From the NCBI GenBank assembly GCA_027924585.1, contig BSBM01000608.1, positions 11,692,501-11,756,500 on the forward strand: a stretch of 64,000 nucleotides of DNA. The letters are read 5' to 3'. Origin of the DNA: Larix kaempferi. Lineage: Eukaryota; Streptophyta; Pinopsida; Pinales; Pinaceae. Below the pieces are notes generated by a model. That model was not told the origin of the DNA, searched no databases, and saw only the letters and a list, made by a program, of their open reading frames with translations. The position numbers and the translations under genes are program-made. Shown here in pieces: positions 35,147-46,835 of the stretch. How positions within the stretch are numbered: the first letter of the stretch is position 1; the number at the start of each line of letters is the position of its first letter.

Positions 35147-35746
35147 TGTTAGTTTTTCATAATTTAATTCAATATGATCTAGGATCTTAACTGAGAGAAC
35201 ATCATGTACATCATATCTATAGCATATCAATCATGGACACAATAATGCAAGCACACAAGAGACACAGAATTTCACTGGGGAAAACCAAGAAGGTGAAAAA
35301 CCCCACAACTTCCTTAGAGATAGATAGAGCCATGATACAAAACCCAAGCATAAGATATATACTCCTAGTTGCAGCTTCTCCTCCTCCACTAGTGCGCCAC
35401 TCTCTAATGAGTGTAAAAGTGAGAAGTGAGTCATCAAATAGAGTGCCTCCCATACTCTATTTATACATGACTTGACTTGCCTAATAACTTTACTAGGTCG
35501 GCCTCAACTTAATCACATAATATAATGCTGACAGGGATGAACCCCAATAGGGTGCTCTAATAACCCTTTAACCCACATGACTTATACAGGGTCGACCCCA
35601 TCAAGGTGGTCTAATAACCCATCAAGTATAAGTTACGACACTTACAATATAAATGATGACACTTTTGTATAGAAGAATAATAACATCTCTATAGGAATAC
35701 AATATACATTTATGAAATACATTTTGAAGTTACAAATACATCAACA
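35147..35746 (-). repeat. 5' LTR of element A (600 bp)
   Basis: Plus-strand TGTTAGTTTTTCAT to ACATCAACA, followed by CCAAC, the same five bases as before 15322. The minus-strand TATA box (GTATAAATAGAG) is near 35460. Confidence 0.92.
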
Positions 35747-35751
35747 CCAAC

Positions 35752-37290
35752 CTTTGGATATCATGTTGGGATGAACCCGCTAATGGGTATCATTTCGAGC
35801 ATAGTTTATTTTTTATTCCAAGCTTGCTAAAAAATGAAACTTCAAGCATAGTTCATCCCCTGTTTCAAGCTCATGAAAAATGAAACAGAAAGCTCGAGCA
35901 TAGTTCATTCTCTGTTTCAAGATCTTTAAAAAAATGAAACATACATATTATTGTCTGCTCAATGTTCGTTCTTTCTTATTACTGCTTATACATTGCTGCA
36001 ATTTGATGTTTCCTTTGCTTATTGTCTTCCTAGATATGCATGACACTAGTTGGTTGCATTACATTGCTACCATTTAGTAGTTACCCTCTGCAAAGACATG
36101 CTGCTATGAGTGATTCCACTCACATGCTTATTTGTAGTTATTGCTTAGGGTTGGTTCTGTGCATTGGAACTTAGTTGCATTCCATTTGTTCTCTCTATAC
36201 GAACTCAATATTTGTTCCTTTTCATGTTCATAAATACATCAGAATAAGTTACCGAGAATTCCTTCCACCTATCTTTGAGCTCGTTAAAAATAGTAAGAGG
36301 TTTTGAGCTTGCTTTTTGTTTTTTTGTGCTTTGGTTAAAACATGAAAAAAATTTGGAGTGCTTTTGATACCATAGTCACGCTTGTTAAAAATAAGGAAAA
36401 AGGTGTCAAGTCTGGTCCACTTTTCTCGTACTCATAAAAAAATGAGGAAGTATCTTCCTGGTATTATTTTATCTTATTTTCAGGCTAGGTGGATTATTTA
36501 TGAAAAGAAAACTGTGACAAGTTTAATTTTAATCTCTTTCGCACTTAGTTATCAACCATGAAAAGGTAATCTTTCAAATGATAGTTTATCCCTTTTTCGA
36601 CCTCATAAGACTAACTATGAAAAATGAACTCTTTGGAGTGTCCTTTAATCTCTTTTCAGACTCACTAAATATGAAAATATTGTCAAGCGAGCTTGATTTC
36701 TTTCACACTCATAAAAGGGTTTAAAAGAACGTCTGTTTGGTGTAAGTTTACCTCTTTTTCAGTCCGGGTGGACTAGTGACAAAAAATGTATACTCTAGTC
36801 AATCATTGACTAGAATATTTATCCCTCGTATTGTTTTATCCTTTTTCGAGTGTAGGAGACTAAAATGATGAAAAAGACACATTGGATTCTTCTTTCGATT
36901 ACTTTCAGACTCTATAAACATGAAAATATTTCCCATTTTATCTTCTTTGGACTCGTAAAACCATGCATCGAAGCACCCCATATGGGATTGAACCTCTCCT
37001 TCTTCAAGTTCATTAAACATATGATGAGGGACTCATCTAATATGAGCTACACCAAGAATTGGTTATCCTCCTCAAACTCGTTAAGAAACAAATAGGTACT
37101 CATCAATCATGATGGGGGGGGATTGGGAAAAATAGGTCAATTTCACATTATGGAAGTCGTTTGTTGTCACACTTGAACATGGAACCTTTTTGCATCTTGT
37201 CTTACAATTGGGTAATCTATTTTCCTTTGGGTTACACCACTCCTATGGGTCAATATCTTTTCTTCAACTCATTCGAAGAAGGTCTTGGTT
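35752..37290 (+). repeat. Degenerate CTCRT-AAAA-ATGAAAA repeat region
   Basis: No gene. 35800-35950 has three loose copies of an AGCATAGTTCATTCTCTGTTTCAAG-like unit followed by TTAAAAAATGAAAC. A related word pair also occurs at 15075-15130, before element A. From 36240 to 37290 the text matches 58490-59417 in order: GCTTTTTGATACCA, then CTCATAAGACTA, then TGAACCTCTCCTTC, then AGGTCTTGGT. This repeat type is shared by two sites; it may be part of a long gypsy LTR or leader. Confidence 0.65.
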
Positions 37291-38401
37291 AGTGTTGCAC
37301 TATGTTTTTTTTATAACTCATTGATTCAATGCTTCCAATTCATTTGATGTGTCATTCTATGTTCAAGGGAAGTGTTATCCCGAGTCAACCTTTCTGTAGT
37401 ATTTTCGACCTTTCATCAGTCTCTGCTCATTTTTTGATACATCATTTTATATCACTTTCCTATGTCGATTTCATTCTGATGATTTGGGATACATCATGGC
37501 CCTCATTTGACAAGTCTATTCCTATAGACTTCAACACATCATCCAAGAGTTAGACTTAGAAACCAATTAGTACCTTGGAACCTGCATGCATCAATGGTAG
37601 GTTTCCTCACTTTTGAAAGTAGGTTTACATCATTGGTCTCTGATAGAATGATTCCATGAGTGTTCGAATTCAACTCATTTACTCGCATTCATTGGAATGT
37701 ACTAGGATACCTTGGGATTCATTGCCATCATTGGTGATTTCCCTCTCACTTGTTTACAGTTTACATTAATGACTGCTAATCAAGTGGTTTATACCATGTT
37801 CGACTTTAGTATATCTATTTACATGGCTAGAATTGTATCATTTCGGGATTGGGTTGAAGATACTAGGGAGTGCTTATGTCTCTATATCTTTATACCCAAG
37901 TTTTGATGGAGATTATTTGAGAGGATTCTAGTATGGACGTCATGTTGCTAGTATTACTAATATATATACTATCACATAGATACACTTTGTATTGGTTAGT
38001 GGCTATGTTTTGGTTGTGGCATATATCCATTGTGTACTCTTTCATGGCTACAACTTGATCTTGTCATGTATATATGGATCCGCATTGTATCCTTGGGGGA
38101 CATAATCCGATCAGTACTTGCATGGATCCACAACGTATTGGTTGGAGGTCATGCTTTGAGTTATTTTATTTTGAGTATGGGTATTCCTACCTCAGGGATG
38201 ATATTGATATACTATTTGATCTTGGTTTGCAACATCCATCCAGATCTCCTCTTCCTATGAAAATGTTTTCTATATCTAGATTCAATTAGACAACTTCATG
38301 AAATTTTTGAAATTTTTCTCAATGATCAGTGTTGAGCATCAAGAATACTTACCTCTGCAAGTTGTTCAAAGTGGCCCATTAGGCCCAATGTTGTAACCTT
38401 T
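37291..38401. other. No recognised feature
   Basis: About 1.1 kb without a gene I can name. A 71-codon plus-strand ORF at 38074-38289 (HCILGGHNPISTC, FEYGYSYLRDDIDIL) looks somewhat protein-like but matches nothing I know. By position this could be the internal region of the minus-strand element whose LTR begins at 38417. Confidence 0.4.
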
Positions 38402-38413
38402 GCTCTGATACCA
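38402..38413 (-). other. Primer-binding site of the element with LTR 38417-46835
   Basis: GCTCTGATACCA, three bases (AAC) from the LTR edge, on the side expected for a minus-strand element. Confidence 0.75.
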
Positions 38414-39199
38414 AACTGTAACGTCCCCTCCCATCGATTCAACGCAAGGAAGGGAACATGATACCAATCTGTGGAGATTTTACATAAACTCGGCCCATTC
38501 CATTAGATTGATACAACTAAATCAAATGTGTGCAGATGCAAATCAATTAAACATGCATAACGGAATAAAAACATCATCCACACACACCTTTCATATGCAT
38601 TCAACATATAAAAAACAATCATCAATTTAAAAATATTGCAGAGGAAAAACACATAGATATAAATCACTTATCTTTATTATGAGATGGTCCCAAGCAACTA
38701 GCTATGTCGCTACAACGTTCCACCCAACCATAGGTCTCTGCCCAACCTGTATTCTTTCATCACTTAGAGACCATTCTTGAGTTGGGCATGATTTCTACAA
38801 GGAAAAGGGGACATTCAAGCTCATACACAACCAAATAAACATTGCATCTAAGCCAAGCTAGTCCACAATTGGGTTTATCAAGCTAAATCTGAACCCTCTT
38901 CGTTTCTGGATGCTTACACTCCAGCTCAAGCCAAAGCAATGGATACCCATAACCCATACCCCCAACATACTCTTTTCTCACAAAACAAGCACAAACATTG
39001 GCATGGTTACACATTTTTAACAATGGGATTTACAAACAAGATGGCCATGGGTTTTCCCCAAAACGTTTCCATCCAAAAACGGATTGTGGGATGGGGAAAA
39101 ACAATCACAGGGAGGAAAGCGATTTATTCCCCAATTGTCTAAGCATTCAGTGGCCCAAACAGTCTCTATGGCACCCCAATTCCATTCCCCTTCTTCCCA

Positions 39200-40470
39200 T
39201 GTTGAAATGTTACTTAGCAAAGTGATTGTTCACCTGGTATTGCCTTGGGGTGGACAAGGTCACTTAAAAAGGTTGGACCCCTTGTCATTAATGATTAATA
39301 AAGTGAGATGTACTTTATGTTCTTAAAGTGACTTTATTTAATCATTAATGTGTCATAAAGTGAGAAGTACTTTATGTTTATGAAGTGACTTTATGATAAA
39401 GTTCATAAAGTGAGAAGTACTTTATATTCTTAAAGTGACTTTGTGATAAAGTTAAGTTGTGGTTATATCCTAAGTTTCACTTTAATGAAAATTTAAGTGG
39501 GTTTTAATTAATGAGGGTCTCTCATAAAGTTAAATTTAATGAATGACTTAAGTGCACTTAATGTCATTTATTAAATCATAATGGAGCATTAAATGAGAGC
39601 CATTGATCTAAATTCATCTTAGCAATTGATTTGGAAAAGTGGTTACCATGAACAAAAAGGGCAAGGGCAAGGCAAATGGAATCATTATTCACTTCACTCA
39701 TTGAGATTTGAGGAGAGGAGAAGAGAGAGCAAGAGGAGGGCGATTTTCCCAAGGGATCTTCAAAACCCTTCTTAAATTTCTGAGAGAGAATTTGACTGGA
39801 AGAGGGCATGATTCCCAAGGAAGATCATAGCCATTAAATACAGTACAGTACCATAGCATTTGGCACGCATTCCAAGGAAGGTTTCTTGTGCATTAGTTGC
39901 AAGGGTCGTACTATTCATTTTGGGCGTGTTTTTTTTCAAGGTGATAGACCAGCAATAAATGCAGGCCGTACAACATTTAATGGGAATGGTTTCTTAGGAC
40001 TGTTTCAGCATCTAAATAGGTCGTACTTCAGCTTTAATTGAGATAGTACAGCAGCTGATTGGGCACACATTTTGAGGCAGATTTGTGGGCACACTTTCCG
40101 AGAGGGAAAGTAAAGATAAGTACTGCTGTTTGTAATTAAATTTCTGAAGTTGAATAAGAAGATTCCTCTTGCACAGGTTTTCCCTGGAGGTTGGGGTTTT
40201 GCTTGGACCGTTGGTCATTTCTGTGTGTTAATTTTCCTGTGCATGTCATTTAATTTTTTGAGTTTAAATGAATGGATGAAAATCAATTTTTTTGAGTTGG
40301 TTGAGAAATTGGGAAAAGAAATTTTTAATTCCATGTGTTTCATCTCAGTCAAATGTTTATTTAAAATTTTTGCATTCTAGGTTGGGCATTAAACTGAATG
40401 CAGAGAAGCCAAAAGGCTTAAGACCGGGTGGGGTTAAAAACAGTGGCATGAAATTTGTCGAAAAATAACA
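39200..40470 (+). repeat. Copia-3 5' LTR (1,271 bp)
   Basis: TGTTGAAATGTTACTTAGC to AAAATAACA. It is unusually long for a plant copia LTR. It holds three ~50-60-base internal repeats around AAAGTGAGAAGTACTTTATG, starting near 39300, 39357 and 39405. Confidence 0.93.
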
Positions 40471-40636
40471 TGGTATCAAAGCCATAACCAAAACAGAAAT
40501 CAGAATTTTCAGTGTGGGTCAGAAAAAATCAGTTTGCAAGTTTTTTTTTTCAGTGGTTTGGGGTTTGAAAGTTTCAGCTTCAAGTTTTAGTAAAATTTCT
40601 TCTACTTCCAGTGTTGTTGGGTAAAACAGGGAAGCC
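40471..40636 (+). other. Copia-3 PBS and short leader
   Basis: TGGTATCAAAGCCATAACC follows the LTR and fits the initiator tRNA-Met complement with one change. The leader to the gag ATG at 40637 is only about 150 bases. Confidence 0.88.
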
Positions 40637-43600
40637 ATGGTGTCTGGGCTTAGAGTCGAAGACAGGTTAGAAGGGGTGGTAAACTTCAGTCCATGGAAGG
40701 ATAGGATAGCCTTAATTCTCGAGGAGAATGAGTTGTGGGATATAGTAGTCAGTACTGCAACCAATCCTGTCACTGTACCAGTAGATGCTACATTAAAAAA
40801 AACCTTCATGAAGAAATATGTGAAAGCAAGAAGGATCATCTTAGATGCTATTAGGGACCATATTATTCCTCATATTTCAAGTAAGGACCATGCTCATCAG
40901 ATGTGGTAATCTTTGACGAACTTATACCAGAGTTCAAATGAGAACAGAAAGATGGTGTTGAGGGAGAAGTTGAAGAACACAAAGATGAACAAGGGAGATA
41001 ACATGATATCTTACCTTACTAGGATCTCGCAAGTTTGTGATGAACTTGGAGCGGTGGGTGAGAGGGTGGAGGATGCAGAGTTGGTTCGGACAGCACTAAA
41101 TGGTGTGGAAAAGCCATGGAAGGTCTTTGTTGAGTCTGTGGTGGATTGGGAGCACATGCCTACATGGGATGATCTGTGGGATGATTTCGTGCAGGAGGAG
41201 ACTTGTAGGGGTTATGTGTAGGGTAGTTCTTCTCACAGCAGGGAGGATGAGGAGAACGTAGCATTAGCAGCAAAGGGGGAGAAGAAGTTCCAGAAGGGTT
41301 CCAAGAGTGGAACCAAGCCTAGTATAGGTGCAGGTGAGAAGAAGAAGGACTTGAGTCAGATCACGTGCTTCACATGCAAGCAGTTTGGGCACTATGCAGG
41401 TCAGTGTCCAAACAAGAAGAGGAAAGGTAAGCATCAGCATACATCAGCTTCAGCAGAGATGGATGAGTTCTCATCCTAGTTTGAGGATGAGTTCTCATTA
41501 TTTATAGGTTGCACAGAGAGGACATCACTTACCAGCAGGGAGTTGGTAGGTGATGATGATGTTGATCAGGTTTAGTGTTCATTGGTTGGACACTCTTTCA
41601 GTGCTACAGCCACTACATTGATAGTGGGGCTTCGAGCCATATGACAGGTGTTCGAGAGATGTTCACCAAGATGACTGAGACTGGCTTGAGTCTCGAGGTG
41701 GTGTTGGGTGATGACACTACAGTTAGTGTAGTTGGGCGAGGGACTGTCACGTTTCAGAGGGAGTCCATGCATCCCATGATTTTGCAGGATGTGATTTATG
41801 TCCCAGGTCTGAAGAAGAACCTTGCTTTAGTTTCCATGATCGAGGACAGAGGATATGGTTTGTATGTCTGTGATGGGAAAGTTCATCTCTTTCCCAAGTT
41901 AGCTGGACCATCTGCTTCATGTGCCATTGGAGTAAGATGTGGGAAACTGTACAAGCTTCTCTTTTAGCCACAGTATGCATTAGCCCACACCAACAGCAAT
42001 AGTGTTGATTCTTGTGAGTTGTGGCATAGGAGGATGGGCCACTTGCATCATCTGACATTGAGGTTGTTGAGGCAGATGTCAATAGGTCTACCTCAGTTCA
42101 GCACAGAGCAGGGTGGAGTGTGCAGAGGGTGTGCTTTGGGAAAGTACACCAAGACTGCTTTTCCTAGCAGTGACTCCAGAGCAGGTGGTTGTTTGGACTT
42201 GATACATTTAGACTTGTGCGGGCCCATGTCTTCAGCTTCCATATCAGGGTATGAGTATTATGTTATTTTTATTGATGATCACTCCAGGAAGACCTGGATC
42301 TATTTCCTGAGAAGTAAAAAATCTCAGGAAATCCTATCACGGTTTCAAGAGTTCAAAGCTCTTGTGGAGAACCAAATAGGTAGGAATATTCGGGCACACA
42401 GATTAGACAATGGGGGTGAGTATACCTCCAAAGAGTTTGATGAGTATTGTAGACGGGAGGGGATCAAGAGGTAGTTTACAGTACCATACACTCCATAGTA
42501 GAATGGGGTGGTAGAGAGGAAGAACCGTTCGATAGTGGGTGCAGCTAGAGCTATGCTGCATGATCAAATTATTCCTCTGTTTCTTTGGACCGAGGCTTGC
42601 TATACTGTTGCTTATCTTCAGAACAAGAGTCTGCACTGAATAGTGGGGTGTAAGACTCCTGAGGAGTTGTTCACAGGAAAGAGGCCTGAGATAGGTCACT
42701 TTAGGATTTTTGGATGCCTTGCATACTCCCATGTCCCTTCTGAGAAGAGGACAAAGTTGGAGCCTATAGTGAAGAAAGGAATTTTTGTTGGATATGATGA
42801 GACTTCGAAGGCTTTCAGGATATATCTTCCCTCGCAGAGGAAAGTTGTTGTGAGGAGGGATGTCAGATTTGAGGAGGAGAAAGCCTTTAGGAAGTCCATT
42901 GACTCAGAGTTGGGGGAGCAGCAGGTTGCATCTCCACAGCTGACAGGTGCACTGAGTCAGGTTACAGGGTCACAGGTTACAGGTACATCCAGTTCAGGGA
43001 CTTAGTTTACAGGGACAGGTTCACGGATGACAGGTTCACAGGGTTCACGTTCAGGTGATTCAGTTGATACTGGTTTAGGGTCGATAGGTTCAGGTTCTCC
43101 AGGTACATGTACTTCTTCATGCAGACAACAATATGATGAGGAAGCCATGCAGGAGCAGATGCAGGAGTTAACTTCTTCCCAGAAACGAAATCCAAGTTGG
43201 CTTAAGGATCTGGTGAAGGAAGCTGAGCAGTCTGTGGGTCCTCCCAAGAGGGAGATTAGGGAGAGCAGGGCACCAGAGAGATTTTGTAGCTATATGGCTA
43301 TGCTGACTACTACCATTGATTTTGATCCTTCTACTTTTGAGGAGGCCAACTACCACCAGGTTTGGAGAGATGCCATGATGGAAGGGTACACTTCCATCAT
43401 GAAGAATGATGTGTGGGAGATTGTTCCTAGACCAGAGGGGAAGTCAGCGGTGACTTCCAGGTGGCTCTACAAGGTGAAGAAGGCTACAGATGGCAGCGTT
43501 GATAAGTACAAGGCCTAGTTTGTTGCACGACGATTCTCATAGGTCGAGGGAGTTGACTATGATGAGACTTTTGCACCGGTTGCTATATTTTCTTCGATTA

Positions 43601-44935
43601 GAGAAGTGATCTCCATTGTTACAGAGATGGGTTTGAGGATTCGTCAGATGGATGTGAAAACCGCTTTCCTAAATGGTTTTCTACAGGAGGAGGTCTACCT
43701 AGAGCATCCACAGGGTTTTGAGATTCATGAGAGAGAGTCTCATGTGTGTAGGTTGAAAAAGGCCTTGTATGGTCTGAAGCAAGCCCCTCGAGCTTGGTAT
43801 TCCAGGATTGACTCTTACTTTCTTTCGATTGGGTTTCGGAAGAGTGAGGCGGATCCCAACCTATACTACATTGTGGTTGGTGGTGTTCCACTCATTCTTC
43901 TGCTGTATGTGGATGACTTGTTCATTACTGGAGGAGAGGACCTAATCGAAGCAAGCAAGAAAGACTTGGCTTCAGAGTTTGAGATGTCTGATTTGGGGCT
44001 GATGCATTTGTATTTGGGCATGGAGGTTCAGTAGGAGGAGGGGCATGTTTTCTTGAGTCAGCGGAGGTATGCTTCAGATATTTTGAAGAGATTTCAGATG
44101 ACAGATTCTTGAGTCAGGGACATGTTTTCTTGAGTCAGGGGAAGTATGCTTCAGAGATTCTGAAGAGATTTCAAATGATAGATTGCAGGCCTATGTCCAC
44201 ACCGATGGCCACCAACTTGGAGGAGCTTTATGCTTCTGAGGGAGAGTTGGTGGACCCTACTTTGTATTGGAAGCTTATTGGTTCATTGATGTATTTGGTC
44301 AACACCAGACCAGATATGTGTTTTGCAGTAAACACTCTTAGTCAGTTTATGGTGGAGCCTAGGAGAGTGCATTGGATTGCTGCAAAACATGTCCTACAGT
44401 AATTGGTAGGTACAGTGGATTATGGACTAGAATACAGGAGATCTGATGGAGTGCGATTGGTTGTATTTACAGACTCAGATTGGGCAGGCAGTGTTTCGGA
44501 TCGGAAGAGCACTTCCGATTGTTGTTTTAGTTTTGGCTCAAGTATTGTATCTTGGTTAAGTCAGAAATAGAAGTCCGTGGCATTGAGTTCAGCAGAGGTA
44601 GAGTACATGGCAACCAGTCAGGCCAGTTGTGAGGCCTTGTGGCTTCGCAAGTTGATGGTGGATATATTTGGTCAGCAGATGGGGCCCACTGTGATACATT
44701 GCGATAATCAGAGTTGCATCAGGCTCTCTGAGAATCCAATGTTTCATGACAGGTCCAAGCACATTGAGATCAAGTATCACTTCATTTGTGATTATGTTAA
44801 GAGAGGAGCAGTCCTATTGAGGTACATTTCTACTGATGAGTAGGTGACAGACATTCTTACCAAATCCTTGAGTAGAGGGAAGCATATCTATTTCAGGGAT
44901 AAGATGGGAGTGGTGAAGAACACTTTCCTCGGTAA
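40637..44935 (+). pseudogene. Copia-3 Gag-Pol polyprotein, many TAG stops
   Basis: Gag starts MVSGLRVEDRLEGVVNFS (frame 2) with knuckle CFTCKQFGHYAGQC near 41370. A shift to frame 1 occurs near 41500. Protease DSGASSHM is near 41618. Integrase has LWHRRMGHLHH, HLDLCGP (42205), RLDNGGEY and NGVVERKN (42505). A Thr/Gly/Ser-rich linker lies at 42930-43110. RT has KKALYGLKQAPRAWY and LYVDDLF (43909). A 77-base tandem duplication at 44044-44197 shifts RNase H to frame 3: TDSDWAG near 44470, SSAEVEY and CDNQSC. About 13 stops are present, most of them TAG where relatives have Gln (42472, 42496, 43540, 44568, 44841). It is not functional. Confidence 0.93.
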
Positions 44936-44942
44936 GAGGGAG

Positions 44943-46212
44943 TGTTGAAATGTTACCTAGCAAAGTGATTGTTCACCTGGCATTGCCTTGGGGTGGACAA
45001 GGTCACTTAAAAAGGTTGGACCCCTTGTCATTAATGATTAATAAAGTGAGATGTACTTTATGTTCTTAAAGTGACTTTATTTAATCATTAATGTGTCATA
45101 AAGTGAGAAGTACTTTATGTTTATGAAGTGACTTTATGTTAAAGTTCATAAAGTGAGAAGTACTTTATATTCTTAAAGTGATTTTGTGATAAAGTTAAGT
45201 TGTGGTTATATCCTAAGTTTCACTTTAATGAAAAGTTAAGTGGGTTTTAATTAATGAGGGTCTCTCATAAAGTTAAATTTAATGAATGACTTAGGTGCAC
45301 TTAATGTCATTTATTAAATCATAATGGAGCATTAAATGAGAGCCATTGATCTAAATTCATCTTAGCCATTGATTTGGAAAAGTGGTTACCATGAACAAAA
45401 AGGGCAAGGGCAAGGCAAATGGAATCATTATTCACTTCACTCATTGAGATTTGAGGAGAGGAGAAGAGAGAGCAAGAGGAGGGCGATCTTCCCAAGGAAG
45501 CTTCAAAACCCTTGTTAAATTTCTGAGAGAGAATTTGACTGGAAGAGGGCATGATTCCCAAGGAAGATCATAGCCATTAAATACAGTACAGTACAACAGC
45601 ATTTGGCATGCATTCCAAGGCAAGTTTCTTGTGCATTAATTGCAGGGTCGTACTATTCAGTTTGGACGTGTTTTTTTTCAAGGTGACAGATCAGCAATAA
45701 ATGCAAGCCATACAACATTTAATGGGCATGGTTTCCTAGGACTGTTTCAGCATCTAAACAGGTTGTACTTCAACTTTAATTGAGACAGTACAACAGCTGA
45801 TTGGGCACACATTTCAAGGCAGATTTGTGGGCACACTTTCCGAGAGGGAAAGTAAAGATAAGTACTGTTGTTTGTAATTAAATTTCTGAAGTTGAATAAG
45901 AAGATTCCTCTTGCATAGGTTTTCCTCGGAGGTTGGGGTTTTTCCTGGACCATTGGTCATTTCTGTGTGTTAATTTTCCTGTGCATGTCATTTAATTTTC
46001 TGAGTTTAAATGAATGGTTGAAAATCAGTTTTTCTGAGTTGGTTGAGAAATTGGAAAAATAAATTTTTAATTCCATGTGTTTCATCTCAGTCAAATGTTT
46101 ATTTAAAATTTGTGCATTTTGGGTTGGGCATTAAACCGAATGCAAAGAAGCCAAAAGGCTTGAGACCGGGTGGGGTTAAAAACAGTGGCATGAAATTTGC
46201 CAAAAAATAACA
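44943..46212 (+). repeat. Copia-3 3' LTR (1,270 bp)
   Basis: TGTTGAAATGTTACCTAGC to AAAAAATAACA, preceded by the polypurine tract AAGAGGGAG (44934-44942). Confidence 0.93.
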
Positions 46213-46835
46213 TCCCCACTAGTATACAACACAAAAACATCCTTCTCCCAGTTGAGAATGAAGGAAAACACTTAATTTCGATGGGGAAAAATGCCCAGCC
46301 AGCTTCCAACTCGTGAGAGAGCCAAATTGGTTGATGACTGATGGCTTGGGGAGAAATTCATGGCTCTTTTCTTTCCCAAGGATCAAAACACATTTTTCCA
46401 TGCAGAGTGGCTTGCCCATACTCGAATTTGGACAGCCATACCTCCCATTCCCCAAGGCATTAAGTACCTCAACCAACTCTTGGGAGAAATGAATGATTGG
46501 GTATAAAAGTTAACATGGGTAGTTGAGGGTTTTATGGGTTCTCTTATTGACACTTGGCTTTACTTGATTGGCTCAAGGGTTTAAATGTTTTCCCTCCCAG
46601 GCCCTTGTAAAATCATGCTCCCATCTCTTGTTGCATTGCATAGCTAGTTGTGGGTATTTTATTAAAATGCATATTTACATGATATTGAAATTCCAATGTG
46701 CCTGGCTAGCACATAAACCATATGCATCACTAAATTGATGGCGGGGCTTGGCCTTGAGCTCCTCACCATGATTTAATAATGATATTTACATCATTTATGA
46801 TTTTAATGCCATAGGGTCAAAATGGGGACATTACA

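Larger units (their letters stand above)
15322..35746 (-). mobile_element. Copia element A, split by two nested copias
   Basis: A complete minus-strand LTR element. Target duplications CCAAC lie at 15317-15321 and 35747-35751. LTRs are 35147-35746 (5') and 15322-15855 (3'). The PBS complement GCTCTGATACCA is at 35135-35146 and the polypurine tract (minus, AAGAGGGGG) at 15856-15864. Removing the two nested elements and their 5-bp duplications leaves about 7.0 kb. Internal order on the minus strand: leader, a gag start, about 2 kb of non-coding filler with integrase scraps, RT-RNase H (32370-30964), then ~1.7 kb of minisatellite before the 3' LTR. Most of gag, protease and integrase are missing, so it is non-autonomous. 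Confidence 0.9.
39200..46212 (+). mobile_element. Copia-3, full-length decayed Ty1/copia
   Basis: 7,013 bp with LTRs of 1,271 and 1,270 bp, PBS at 40471, gag-pol 40637-44935 and polypurine tract AAGAGGGAG at 44934-44942. Flanks are TCCCA (39195-39199) and TCCCC (46213-46217), a target duplication with one change. LTRs differ by roughly 4% by eye. It is inserted in the large LTR 38417-46835. Confidence 0.92.
38417..46835 (-). repeat. Large LTR (~1.4 kb) split by copia-3
   Basis: Edges are TGTAACGTCCCC (38417) and GGGGACATTACA (46835), a 12-base imperfect terminal inverted repeat with one mismatch. Without copia-3 and its duplication it is about 1,400 bp (38417-39199 plus 46218-46835). The adjacent PBS on the left marks it as the 5' LTR of a minus-strand element. 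No matching 3' LTR is present in the window. Confidence 0.7.

Noticed and set aside
36799-37095. Short ORFs on both strands
   Set aside because: They lie within a degenerate repeat also present at 58490-59417, where they are not conserved.
38417-46835. DNA transposon bounded by inverted ends
   Set aside because: A tRNA-Met primer-binding site sits three bases outside the left edge, and no transposase is present. LTR is the better reading.
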